DNA from: Brevundimonas halotolerans
GTDB taxonomy: Bacteria; Pseudomonadota; Alphaproteobacteria; Caulobacterales; Caulobacteraceae
DNA: 64,000 nt
Direction of reading: 5' to 3'
Assembly: GCF_003730275.1 (NCBI RefSeq)
Contig: NZ_QTTA01000010.1
Span: forward strand, 62,001-126,000
Each line of letters begins with the position of its first letter. Positions within the stretch are counted from its first letter, which is position 1. Positions 17,901-25,627 of the stretch are shown piece by piece. The position numbers and the translations under genes are program-made. The notes below the pieces were generated by a model. It was not told the origin of the DNA, ran no database searches, and was given only the letters and a program-made list of their open reading frames with translations.

Positions 17901-18452
17901 ATGGCCAAAGGATGCGTGGCCTATCAGGGAGCTCCGGGATCCTTCAGTCATGAGGCCTGCGCCGTGCTGCGCCCCTGGGATGAAGCCATCGGCCACGACA
18001 CCTTCGAGGCCGCAATCCAGTCCGTCCACGGCGGGCGGTGCGACTGCGCCCTGATCCCCGTCGAGAACTCCCAGATCGGAGACGTTCAGCCGGCAAGACG
18101 GCTGCTCGATGCTTCGGGACTGGATATGCTGGCCGAGGTGTGGCGCCCGATCCGGCTGGCGCTGATGGCCCCCCGCGGCGCCCGCCTGTCAGATGTGCGC
18201 ACGGTGGAAAGCCACCCGGCGGCGCTGGGGCAATGCATGGGCACAATGGCGGCGCTGAACCTCACGCCGGTCGAAGCCTTTGATACAGCCGGCGCGGCCC
18301 GTGCGGTCGCCGAAGCGGAAGATCCGACCCGGGCGGCGCTTGCACCCGCCGGCGCCGCCGAGATCTACGGATTGTCGATTTTGCGCAACGACATGCAGGA
18401 TTCCGCCGATAACCGCACGCGATTTGTCCTGCTGGGGCGCAAAGGCGCTTGA
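17901..18452 (+). CDS. Prephenate dehydratase, catalytic domain only
   Basis: 183 residues covering the complete two-lobed PDT domain: VAYQGAPGSFSHEA, LIPVENSQIG, VESHPAALGQC, DTAGAARAVAE, YGLSILRNDMQD and the catalytic NRTRFVLL. It converts prephenate to phenylpyruvate for phenylalanine synthesis. The protein ends about 5 residues after the TRF motif, so the regulatory ACT domain of typical monofunctional PDTs is missing; allosteric phenylalanine inhibition may therefore be lost or moved elsewhere. GSVNE after ENS is replaced by GDVQP. Confidence 0.85.
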   Translation: MAKGCVAYQGAPGSFSHEACAVLRPWDEAIGHDTFEAAIQSVHGGRCDCALIPVENSQIGDVQPARRLLDASGLDMLAEVWRPIRLALMAPRGARLSDVRTVESHPAALGQCMGTMAALNLTPVEAFDTAGAARAVAEAEDPTRAALAPAGAAEIYGLSILRNDMQDSADNRTRFVLLGRKGA

Positions 18453-18484
18453 CGGCGCACGAATTCTGCGGGCATCACCGATCC

Positions 18485-18592
18485 ATGGCCTCCAAGCGCG
18501 CCCTGACTGCCGCTTTTGACGCCCGCGATTTCGCGGCGTCGGCCCCCTATGCCTATGGCGTCTATTTCTACGGCTTTCGATACGCCGGCTGA
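18485..18592 (+). CDS. Aromatic-rich leader peptide (candidate attenuator)
   Basis: A 35-codon ORF from ATG 18485 to TGA 18590-18592, between the dehydratase and chorismate mutase genes. Its last 16 residues are APYAYGVYFYGFRYAG, with five Tyr and two Phe (four Phe in the whole peptide). The run just before the stop is the layout of amino-acid leader peptides such as PheL. A 7-bp hairpin follows at 18629-18646. No strong ribosome site is visible, so this is a candidate and not proven translation. Confidence 0.5.
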   Translation: MASKRALTAAFDARDFAASAPYAYGVYFYGFRYAG

Positions 18593-18628
18593 GGCGTCCG
18601 GACCTTGCTCCTGACCTCTCACCGGCGA

Positions 18629-18646
18629 CCGCTCCTGATGGAGCGG
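18629..18646 (+). promoter_or_regulatory. Leader hairpin before chorismate mutase
   Basis: CCGCTCC and GGAGCGG form a perfect 7-bp stem around TGAT. The octamer gctcctga occurs twice (18607-18614 and 18631-18638), so the GGAGC strand could pair with either copy, allowing alternative structures. No U-run follows, so a classical intrinsic terminator is not evident. Confidence 0.4.
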
Positions 18647-18689
18647 CGGACCTCGGCCTCACCGATCCTCCCCTTCGAAAGTTCTGTAA

Positions 18690-19439
18690 ATGACCCTGAC
18701 CCTTGTGAAATCCCCCGACGAAGCCGCTGAAACCGAACCCCTGACCCTGGCGGCGCTGCGGCACGAGATCGACCTGCTCGACAGCGAAATGGTGGCCCTG
18801 TTCCAGAAGCGGCTGGAGCTAGCCGACCGCGTGGGGCGCGCCAAGGATGCCCCGACCGGCGGCTATGTGAAGCTGCGACCCGACCGCGAGCAGGCGGTGC
18901 TGGCCCATGTGCTGCAGGGCGCGCGACCGGACACCCGCGATGCCGTCGAGGCCCTGTGGCGCGAGGTCGTCGGCCATGGTTTGGCGCGTCAGGGCCAACT
19001 GTCGGTCCGGGTCTGGGCCCCGGTCGAGCCGGCGCGCGCCTTTGATGCGGCCCGCCTTCGCTTCGGCCGCGCCGCCGAGCTGAAGACCGAGCGCGATCCG
19101 CAGGCTGCCCTGGCCTTCGCCGCAGAGGGCAAAGGCGTCGCCGTGCTGGCCATCAACGCCGGCGACCCGTGGTGGATGGGCCTGCGCCGCGAATGGGCGG
19201 CCCTCAGCGTGTTCGAGGGGTTCGGCAGGGACATTCCGACGTCGCTCGCGGTCGGGCGGATCGATCCGGGGGCCCTGCCGCGCGGGGACCGGGTGCTGGT
19301 CACTGCCGGGGGCGATGCGGGTGACGGATCGGGCGCGGGACGTCGCGGGCTGGACACCCACCACGGCTGGACCCTGTCGCTGACCTCGGCGCCGGTCGTG
19401 CCCGGGGGCCCGGAGGGCTGCGTCGGCGCCATCGCCTGA
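18690..19439 (+). CDS. Chorismate mutase (AroQ type) with C-terminal extra domain
   Basis: 249 residues. Residues ~18-105 are an all-helical AroQ chorismate mutase (LRHEIDLLDSEMVALFQKRL, RVGRAKD, LRPDREQAVL), which converts chorismate to prephenate. Residues ~110-249 (QLSVRVWAPVEPARAFD, NAGDPWWMGLRREWAAL) form a second domain I do not recognise; it is not the PDT domain of a P-protein. It is the natural partner of the ACT-less dehydratase upstream and may hold a regulatory function. Confidence 0.85.
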   Translation: MTLTLVKSPDEAAETEPLTLAALRHEIDLLDSEMVALFQKRLELADRVGRAKDAPTGGYVKLRPDREQAVLAHVLQGARPDTRDAVEALWREVVGHGLARQGQLSVRVWAPVEPARAFDAARLRFGRAAELKTERDPQAALAFAAEGKGVAVLAINAGDPWWMGLRREWAALSVFEGFGRDIPTSLAVGRIDPGALPRGDRVLVTAGGDAGDGSGAGRRGLDTHHGWTLSLTSAPVVPGGPEGCVGAIA

Positions 19440-19447
19440 GCGGCCGG

Positions 19448-20308
19448 TCAGGCCGCCATATTGTCGATCAGCCGGGTCCGCCCCAGCCAGGCGGCGGCCA
19501 GTATCCGCATCGGCCGATCGACGGCGGCCTTGAGCGGGTTGAGTGTCTCCGCATCGCGTACCGCGACATAGTCCACGCTGGCAAAGCCGTCGACGAGCAG
19601 CGCCGCGCCGGTCTCTTGCTCCACGGCGTCGATGGGATCGCCAGCACGGACGCGGGCCGCAGCGGCGGCCAGACGACCGTTCAGCCGGCGGGCGATGTCG
19701 AGCTCGCCCTCGCTGAGATAGGCGTTGCGGGAGGACAGGGCCAGGCCCTGCCCGTCGCGCTCGGTCGGCACGCCGACGATGCGCGTTGGGATGTCGAGAT
19801 CGGCGACCAGACGAGTGATGACCCGCAGCTGCTGGTAATCCTTTTCGCCGAACAGGGCGACGTCCGCCTGGGCCTGATTGAGCAGTTTGGCGACCACGAT
19901 GGCGACGCCCGCGAAGAAGTGCGGGCGGTGATCGGTCTCCAGCCCGAGGGCGGGTCCGTCCATGGCGATGCGGGTAGCGAAGCCGGCCGGGTACATGGTT
20001 GACGCGGTCGGCGCGTAGAGCAGGTCGCAACCGGCCTCAGCCAGCAGCGTCGCATCGCGCTCGAGCGTGCGCGGATAGGTGCCGAGGTCCTCGTGGGCGG
20101 CAAATTGGGTCGGGTTGACGAAGATGCTGGTGACCACGTGGCGCGCCTCCAGCCGCGCCTGCTCGACCAGCCGCAGGTGGCCATCATGCAGGGCGCCCAT
20201 GGTGGGCACGAAGGCCACCGTCTCGGCCGCTGCGTGCCAGCCGGCCACGACGCGACGCAGGTCGGCGGGGGACGCGGCGCGGAGCAGGGACGGGGCAGCT
20301 GAGTCCAT
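19448..20308 (-). CDS. panC: Pantoate--beta-alanine ligase
   Basis: 286 residues from the ATG at 20308. Motifs of the family are FVPTMGALHDGHL (ATP site), FVNPTQF, LFGEKDYQQL and LALSSRNAYLS. PanC joins pantoate and beta-alanine using ATP to give pantothenate. It is convergent with chorismate mutase and divergent from the SPOR lipoprotein gene, close to mipZ. Confidence 0.95.
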   Translation of the reverse strand: MDSAAPSLLRAASPADLRRVVAGWHAAAETVAFVPTMGALHDGHLRLVEQARLEARHVVTSIFVNPTQFAAHEDLGTYPRTLERDATLLAEAGCDLLYAPTASTMYPAGFATRIAMDGPALGLETDHRPHFFAGVAIVVAKLLNQAQADVALFGEKDYQQLRVITRLVADLDIPTRIVGVPTERDGQGLALSSRNAYLSEGELDIARRLNGRLAAAAARVRAGDPIDAVEQETGAALLVDGFASVDYVAVRDAETLNPLKAAVDRPMRILAAAWLGRTRLIDNMAA

Positions 20309-20385
20309 GGTTGAAACCGGGTTTACCTTCTCGCTTAAGCCTACTTGTGCACGGGGCTGCAACAGAGGGCGGGTAGGGTGGCCTT

Positions 20386-21045
20386 ATGACGTCCGCAGAA
20401 GTCCTTCGTCCAGTGCAGAAGCACAGCGTTGTACGGGCCTTGACCCTGGGTCTGGCCCTCAGCGCGAGCGGCTGCGGCTGGGTCGAGCATGATCCGCACC
20501 GCTTTGAGCAGATGGCCGAGCGCGTCGCCGCCATTCCCGTCAGCCTTGATCGGCCCGGCAAGGGGCAGCTGGAGACGCCGATGAAGGCCCGTGACATGGG
20601 CCTGAGAGAGGCGCGACGCGACGCGGTCCGGGTCGAGGTCATGGATCCCCACCAGCTCTGGGAGGCTCGTGACGGGCCCATGGAGGGGCTGGTTCAGGCC
20701 GCCGCTCCAGCGATTGCCGAGGCTGCCGTCGATGAGGTCGAGAAGCGCGTGGCCGCGGCGGTGCCGCAGTTGCGCGCCCGTCCGGTTTCGACGCACCGTG
20801 AGGCAGAGGATGCCTCGCTGGTCCAGCTGGGGGCGTTCGGCAGTGAGGCCTCGGCCCGCACGGCCTGGGCTCGTATCCGCTCGTCCGCGCCCGAGGCCCT
20901 CGCCGGTCTGACGCCGCGCTTCGAGCCAGTGACGGTCGATGGCCGCTCGCTGGTCCGCCTGAAGGTGGCCGTGCCCGCGTCGGGTGCCGCCGCCGTCTGT
21001 GCCGCCGCGCGCATCCGCGATCCTTGGTGCCAAAGAGGCACGTGA
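20386..21045 (+). CDS. SPOR-domain lipoprotein
   Basis: 219 residues. A signal peptide ends in a lipobox-like LSASGC. The C-terminal ~75 residues form a SPOR domain (ASLVQLGAFGSEASARTAW, then SLVRLKVAV), which in other proteins binds denuded glycan strands at division sites. The middle section is Ala/Glu-rich and probably extended. Location beside mipZ fits a septal envelope role; that is inference. Confidence 0.8.
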   Translation: MTSAEVLRPVQKHSVVRALTLGLALSASGCGWVEHDPHRFEQMAERVAAIPVSLDRPGKGQLETPMKARDMGLREARRDAVRVEVMDPHQLWEARDGPMEGLVQAAAPAIAEAAVDEVEKRVAAAVPQLRARPVSTHREAEDASLVQLGAFGSEASARTAWARIRSSAPEALAGLTPRFEPVTVDGRSLVRLKVAVPASGAAAVCAAARIRDPWCQRGT

Positions 21046-21148
21046 GACCGGGAACGGCCTCCCGCTGACGATGAGCCGTTGACCGCGACCCGGTCGACCC
21101 CGATTTTGCGGCCGGGCCCCGCATGAGTCGCGGGCTAGGGCAGAGTGC

Positions 21149-21976
21149 ATGAACCAGCCGAGAGTCATCGTTGTCGGGAACGAGAAGGGGGGGGCCGGCA
21201 AGTCCACCCTGGCGATCCACATCGCCGTCGGCCTGCTGTACTCGGGCCGCAGCGTGGCGCTGCTGGATCTCGACCTGCGGCAGCGGTCGATGGCGCGCTT
21301 CTTTGACAACCGCAAGGCCTGGATGCTGGCCAACGGGCAGAAGCTGCCCCTGCCGGTCGAGCCCGATCTGGGCGACGGCAAGGCGCTGGCCAGGGCCGGC
21401 GAGGAGGAACAGCTGGCCCGCTTCGAGGAGGCCTTCGCCGAGGCCCGACGCCTGGCCGATGTGGTGCTGATCGACACGCCGGGTGGGGACACCGCCCTGT
21501 CGCGACGGGCGCACGGGCTGGCCGACCAGATCGTCACGCCGATGAACGACAGCTTCGTCGACTTCGACCTGCTGGGGCAGGTGGACCCGGTCACGCTGGA
21601 TCTGATCCGGCCCTCGATCTACTCCGAGAGCGTGTGGGAGGCCCGCAAGAACCGGGCGATCGCGGGCGGCACGCCGATCGACTGGGTCGTGGTCACCAAC
21701 CGCCTGGCGGTGGCGGCGGCGCGGAACCGGCTGCGGCTGACGGACCGCCTGAAGAAGCTGGCCAAGCGGATCGGCTTTCGCATCGGGCCGGGCCTCAGGG
21801 ACCGGGTCATCTACCGCGAGCTGTTCCCCTTTGGCCTGACGGTGGCGGACCTGTCGAACGACATCCGGCCGGTGGCGGTGTCGCTGGCCCATGTGGCGGC
21901 GCGGCAGGAGATGCGGTCGCTGATGGTGGCGCTGGGGCTGGAGGGGGCCGAGGCGGCCTTTGATGTGACAGAATGA
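21149..21976 (+). CDS. mipZ: Division plane positioning ATPase MipZ
   Basis: 275 residues of the ParA/MinD superfamily. The deviant Walker A is NEKGGAGKSTLAIHI near residue 13; LLDLDLRQRSMARFF and VLIDTPGGD follow. MPMNDSFVDFD-type (TPMNDSFVDFDLLG) and the long RVGFRIGPGLRDRVIYRELFPFGL-like segment (here KRIGFRIGPGLRDR) are hallmarks of Caulobacterales MipZ. MipZ forms a bipolar gradient via ParB and blocks FtsZ assembly away from midcell. The next gene overlaps by 4 bases. Confidence 0.95.
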   Translation: MNQPRVIVVGNEKGGAGKSTLAIHIAVGLLYSGRSVALLDLDLRQRSMARFFDNRKAWMLANGQKLPLPVEPDLGDGKALARAGEEEQLARFEEAFAEARRLADVVLIDTPGGDTALSRRAHGLADQIVTPMNDSFVDFDLLGQVDPVTLDLIRPSIYSESVWEARKNRAIAGGTPIDWVVVTNRLAVAAARNRLRLTDRLKKLAKRIGFRIGPGLRDRVIYRELFPFGLTVADLSNDIRPVAVSLAHVAARQEMRSLMVALGLEGAEAAFDVTE

Positions 21977-22239
21977 TCCTGCTGGCGGTCCTTGCGGTGG
22001 GGGTGGCCTTCTGGGCGCTGGTCCTGCTGGGGCGGCGGGCGGATGCGAACCGGCGGCAGGGGGCGATGCCCTTGGAGCAGGCCCGGTCCCTGCTGGGGGT
22101 CGGCACGGACGCGACCCCGGCCGAGGTCAACGCCGCCTGGCGCCGGCTGATGGGCCGGGCCCACCCGGATCAGGGTGGCACCGAAGGGCTGGCGGCCCAG
22201 CTGAACGCCGCGCGCGACGCCCTGCTGAAGCGCCGCTAG
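21973..22239 (+). CDS. Small membrane-anchored DnaJ-domain protein
   Basis: 88 residues. An N-terminal transmembrane helix (MILLAVLAVGVAFWALVLLG) is followed by a compact J-domain (ARSLLGVGTDATPAEVNAAWRRL) with the HPD motif in RAHPDQGG that stimulates DnaK ATPase activity. Start overlaps the mipZ stop (ATGA), so translation is coupled. Its end overlaps the convergent FKBP gene by 4 bases. Confidence 0.87.
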   Translation: MILLAVLAVGVAFWALVLLGRRADANRRQGAMPLEQARSLLGVGTDATPAEVNAAWRRLMGRAHPDQGGTEGLAAQLNAARDALLKRR

Positions 22240-22727
22240 AGAACCGCCAGCAGCTCGACCTCGAACAGCAGGACGGAGTTCGGCGGGATGTCGCCGCCGA
22301 CCCAGCGGTCGCCATAGGCCAGCGCGGCCGGGATGACGAACTGATACGTCTCGCCCTCGCGCATCAGGGCGACGCCCTCGGTCCAGCCCTTGATGACGCG
22401 GTTCAGCGGGAACTCGGCCGGTTCGTTGCGGCTGTACGAACTGTCGAACTCACGCCCGTCGATGAAGGTGCCGCGGTAGTGGACGCGGACGGTGTCGGTG
22501 GCCGCGGGCTGGCGGCCATCCGGGTTGGCGCGGCCGACGCGGCGGAACTGCAGGCCGCTGTCGGTGGTGGTCCAGCCGCGCCGCCCGTCGTTCCAGGCGA
22601 GATAGGCGGCCTGTCCGGCCTCCCAGCCTGCCTGGCTGGGGACGACGTCAGGGGCGGGCGCGGCGGTGGCGCAGGCGGTGAGCGCCAGGGCGGCCAGCGA
22701 AATCAGGGCGATACGGTGCAGCTTCAT
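22236..22727 (-). CDS. FKBP-type peptidyl-prolyl isomerase lipoprotein
   Basis: 163 residues. Signal peptide with lipobox LTAC (Cys19). The FKBP fold is seen from about residue 75: VHYRGTFIDGREFDSSY, EFPLNRVIKGWTEGVALM, and the C-terminal ALAYGDRWVGGDIPPNSVLLFEVEL. It should act as a periplasmic folding helper anchored to the outer membrane. Confidence 0.9.
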   Translation of the reverse strand: MKLHRIALISLAALALTACATAAPAPDVVPSQAGWEAGQAAYLAWNDGRRGWTTTDSGLQFRRVGRANPDGRQPAATDTVRVHYRGTFIDGREFDSSYSRNEPAEFPLNRVIKGWTEGVALMREGETYQFVIPAALAYGDRWVGGDIPPNSVLLFEVELLAVL

Positions 22728-22767
22728 GCGGTGACGCTATCAGGCCGGCTTGTTGAGGCAAGCGGGA

Positions 22768-24090
22768 TCAGTCGGGGCGCACGACCATACAGGTGACATT
22801 GCGGGCCGAGAGGGTCTCGCAGGCGGCGCGGGCGTCGGCTTCGGTAAAGCCGGTGAAGCGCGACCGGTACCAGCCCGAGGCCTCCTCGACCGACTGGCCG
22901 CTGCCCCGGAAGGTGGAGCGGAAACGGCGATTGACCTCGGTCAGCCAGTCGGCGGCGACGGTGCGGTCACGGAAGGCGCCGACCTGGACGCTCCAGGTGC
23001 TGGCGGCCGGGCGGCGGGCGGGTGTGCCACTGTTCAGGCTCGCGGTCGTACTGGAAGGCAGGACGGCCGGGCCCGAAGTCAGGACCACGTCAGGATCACG
23101 ATCCCCCATGGCCTGGGCGAGGGGGGCGGGGGGTTCCGGTGTGACGGAGGCATAGACGACCGGAGGCGCCGACGGGACCGGGGCGGGCCCGATGCCATAG
23201 CCCTTTTGCTCAAAATAGAGCTGGGCGACCTCGATCCGTTCTCCGCCCGCGCGCTTTGCGGCAATCTCGAAGCCGGTATCCATCAGTTCGGCGACGTGGG
23301 CGTTGCGGGTGGCGCTGGAGCGTCCGCCCAGCACGACGGTGATCAGGCGACGGCCGTCCCGCACGGCCGAGGCGGCGAGGTTGTAGCCCGAGGCATTGAT
23401 GTAGCCGGTCTTGATGCCGTCATAGCCCTGACCCGAGCGCAGCAGGCCATTGGTGTTGCGATAGTCGCGGCCCTGATAGGTCCAGCTGGAGACGCCGAAG
23501 AAGCGGTAATATTGCGGATAGTCGCGCATGACGGCGCGCGACAGGACGGTCAGGTCGCGGGCCGTGGTGATCTGGCGGCTGTCGGGCAGGCCGTTGGCAT
23601 TGACGAAGCGGCTGTTGGTCATGCCCAGCGACTCGGCCTTGAGCGTCATCATGGCGGCGAAGCGGGCCTCGGACCCGGCGACATGTTCGGCTAGGGCGGT
23701 GGCCATATCATTGGCCGAGCGCAGGGCCGTGGCCTGGATGGCGTCTGCGACGGTGATGGTCTGGCCCGCCGCCAGCCCCAGTTTGGACGGCGGCTGAGAG
23801 GCGGCGCGCGGCGAGACGCGGATGACGTCGTCCAGCTGGATCCGGCCCTCGGTGATCGCCTCGAACACCAGATACAGGGTCATGACCTTGGTGATGGAGG
23901 CCGGATAGCGACGGCTGTCGGCGTGGCGGGCGAACATGACCTCGCCGGTTTCGGCATCGACCACAATTGCGGCGTAGCGCAGGTTCTCGCGGCTTTCCGC
24001 GGCCGGGGTGAACGCGCCGGGCAGGGGGCCGACGGTCAGCAGCGACAGGGACAGGAGGAGGACGACCGTACGCCGGAAGAACAGGGTCAT
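22768..24090 (-). CDS. D-alanyl-D-alanine carboxypeptidase with C-terminal SPOR domain
   Basis: 440 residues from the ATG at 24090, with a signal peptide in the first ~30. Penicillin-binding motifs are SITK (Ser65 nucleophile), SAN in RSANDMATA and KTG in IKTGYINASGYNLAAS. It trims the terminal D-Ala of peptidoglycan pentapeptides. A Pro-rich linker leads to a SPOR domain (WSVQVGAFRDRTVAADWL) at about 365-440, which should target it to the septum. Confidence 0.92.
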   Translation of the reverse strand: MTLFFRRTVVLLLSLSLLTVGPLPGAFTPAAESRENLRYAAIVVDAETGEVMFARHADSRRYPASITKVMTLYLVFEAITEGRIQLDDVIRVSPRAASQPPSKLGLAAGQTITVADAIQATALRSANDMATALAEHVAGSEARFAAMMTLKAESLGMTNSRFVNANGLPDSRQITTARDLTVLSRAVMRDYPQYYRFFGVSSWTYQGRDYRNTNGLLRSGQGYDGIKTGYINASGYNLAASAVRDGRRLITVVLGGRSSATRNAHVAELMDTGFEIAAKRAGGERIEVAQLYFEQKGYGIGPAPVPSAPPVVYASVTPEPPAPLAQAMGDRDPDVVLTSGPAVLPSSTTASLNSGTPARRPAASTWSVQVGAFRDRTVAADWLTEVNRRFRSTFRGSGQSVEEASGWYRSRFTGFTEADARAACETLSARNVTCMVVRPD

Positions 24091-24229
24091 GAGCGGTTTC
24101 TGCCTTACTGGATCAATACCTACGCATACACACACGGCGTCAGGGCCGCACAGGCGGAAAGGCCTTACCCTATCATGAAGATCAGGGGTTTCATCGGGGT
24201 TAAGGCGCGATCAACAGACTTGTGATGAG

Positions 24230-24265
24230 GCGAGTGGCGAGTGGCGAGTGGTGAGTAGTGAGTAG
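24230..24265. repeat. GAGTGGC/GAGTAGT short-repeat array
   Basis: Five imperfect 7-base units of the type cgagtgg, cgagtgg, cgagtgg, tgagtag, tgagtag lie between the carboxypeptidase and the next gene. The same unit recurs at 54483-54569 between fabD and fabG, so it is a dispersed short repeat in this genome. Confidence 0.6.
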
Positions 24266-24272
24266 GGCAGGG

Positions 24273-25133
24273 TCATCGGTCGGGCGGGAAAATACCGTCT
24301 GAAGGGTCTGAATGGTCTGAAGGGTCTGAACCGGCCTTCCTCATCTCCTCCCCGCTCGCGGGGAGGTGGCGCGGCGCATGTTGCGCCGTGACGGAGGGGT
24401 TCTGGTCGGGGAGCTGGGGGATGTGCGCGGGGCGAAGATCCCCTCCACCACTTCGTGGTCCCCCTCCCCACCCGGGGTGGGGAGGAGACGAAGCGTCCTC
24501 CCGCAATTTACCGTCTGAACCGTCTGAACCGTCTGAATGGTCTGACTTGCCGGCCAACGCGCGGGCCATCGCCTCGATTTCAGCGACCTGGGCTTCGAGG
24601 GCGTCCATGAGGGGGTTGGGCGCGGGTACCGGCTGCGGCACCGGTTTCGCCACCGGCTTCCTGGCCATGTCCAGCAGGGTGCGGTGCAGGCGCATCCAGC
24701 GGCCGGCTTCGGTGGCGTGGCCTTTGAGGATGGCGCGGTTCAGGCGGATCAGGGCGTGGTTGGCCATGTCGGTATAGTCGGGCAGGCCGGCCTCAAGCTC
24801 GGCGTCGAGGTCGACGGGTTCGGGTTCCGGCTGGTCCTGACGGCGCCAGCCTTCGGAGGCGGCGCGGTTGCGCAGGGTCGAGACCCGCATGCCATAGCGG
24901 TCGCAGACGACCGAGGCGGACTCGCCCGCCAGATAGTCGGCCCGGGCGCGGGCCCAGGTCTCGTCCGAGGCGCGGTGATGGCCGGAGCGACCGGATGCGC
25001 GGGAGCGGGGCTCGCGCTCGGCAAAGATGCCGGCGCACTCCTCGTCGATCGAGGCGCGGTCGGGGTCATAGCCGGGCCAGTCGTTGGGCCAGTAGCCATC
25101 GGTCTGGGGGTCGTGGGTGTCGTGCGGGTCCAT
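24273..25133 (-). CDS. Unknown acidic protein whose 3' end runs through a repeat element
   Basis: 286 residues, ATG preceded by GGGAGGA. The N-terminal ~195 residues look like an authentic protein: very acidic start, then WARARADYLAGESASVVCDR and GMRVSTLRNRAASEGW, which resembles a helix-turn-helix, and a helical region LIRLNRAILKGHATEAGRWM. It may be a DNA-binding protein; the family is not recognised. Residues ~215-263 are encoded by repeat copy 2 and lie between SDG-rich tandem repeats, so the C-terminus is probably dispensable. Confidence 0.6.
   Translation of the reverse strand: MDPHDTHDPQTDGYWPNDWPGYDPDRASIDEECAGIFAEREPRSRASGRSGHHRASDETWARARADYLAGESASVVCDRYGMRVSTLRNRAASEGWRRQDQPEPEPVDLDAELEAGLPDYTDMANHALIRLNRAILKGHATEAGRWMRLHRTLLDMARKPVAKPVPQPVPAPNPLMDALEAQVAEIEAMARALAGKSDHSDGSDGSDGKLREDASSPPHPGWGGGPRSGGGDLRPAHIPQLPDQNPSVTAQHAPRHLPASGEEMRKAGSDPSDHSDPSDGIFPPDR
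24297..24545. repeat. GTCTGAACC nonamer arrays flanking repeat copy 2
   Basis: About four gtctga(agg/atg/acc) units occupy 24297-24331 and about four occupy 24513-24545. On the coding minus strand they encode repeated Ser-Asp-(Gly/His/Pro). They bracket the 147-bp element, suggesting it inserted into a pre-existing tandem array or that the arrays mark its ends. Confidence 0.6.
24343..24489. repeat. 147-bp repeat element, copy 2, inside a coding sequence
   Basis: Same family as 10661-10816 but inverted. Shared motifs in the same order on the minus strand are gtctcctcccca, gagggggaccacgaagtggt, ggagggg, then acccctccgtc and a closing gagcggggaggaga. Its length is 147 bases, exactly 49 codons, and the surrounding frame stays open across it. 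On both sides lie copies of the nonamer gtctgaacc. Confidence 0.7.
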
Positions 25134-25627
25134 GGGGTCCTCCCTGTGCTCAACCGACCAGTGTGCGGGGGCGGTGAGGTGAGGCGGGGAGAATGACGGT
25201 CGCGGCGGGCAGGGTGTTGGAAAGGCGAGGGTTTGTTGCCGGAGATGTGCGGGTTGGGGGGCCTAGCTGAGCATTCCCGCCCGTTGATCCTTCGTCTTTC
25301 GTCATCCTCCGGGCCGCGAAGCGGAACCGGGGGACCCAGCGGCGCGCGAGAGCGCGACCCTGTCACGGGTGCGCCTGTGTCCAGCTTTCGCCTTCGGCGC
25401 CGCTGGGTCCCCCGGTCTGCGCCGCGCAGGCGCGGCTTGCCGGAGGATGACGAAAGAAAGAAGGGGACTTTAAAAGGGGTTCATCACAGCGGACACAGCG
25501 AAGACACGGCGGTCACGGCGGGGGTGGTGCGGCGTCCGATGCCGTAGCCCCGCCGGAGTGGTCCGTGCGGACTCTACGAATGCCCACGATGGGTGGAAAG
25601 CTGATGCTGCCGTGATAGGTCTTGTTG
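25134..25627. other. 494-bp gap without a convincing gene; holds a large palindrome
   Basis: This stretch contains the dyad element at 25297-25455 and, at about 25485-25525, a patch of related short units (cacagcggacacagcgaagacacggcggtcacggcgg). No frame has a plausible start, ribosome site and composition of a real protein. The promoter for the gene at 25628 should lie in its last 100 bases, but I could not pick it out. Confidence 0.6.
25297..25455. repeat. 159-bp palindromic repeat element
   Basis: Outer arms tttcgtcatcctccgg (25297-25312) and ccggaggatgacgaaa (25440-25455) are perfect 16-base inverted repeats. Inner arms ccgggggacccagcggcgc (25327-25345) and its exact complement (25397-25415) add 19 more pairs. 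The whole could fold into one long hairpin or cruciform. It looks like a MITE or large REP-type element; no transposase is nearby. Confidence 0.75.

Noticed and set aside
21106..21139. TTGCGG / GCTAGG as a mipZ promoter
   Set aside because: The spacing of 22 bases is too long for a housekeeping promoter.
24297..24545. Possible CRISPR array
   Set aside because: Units are only 9 bases, contiguous and without unique spacers, so this is a simple tandem repeat.
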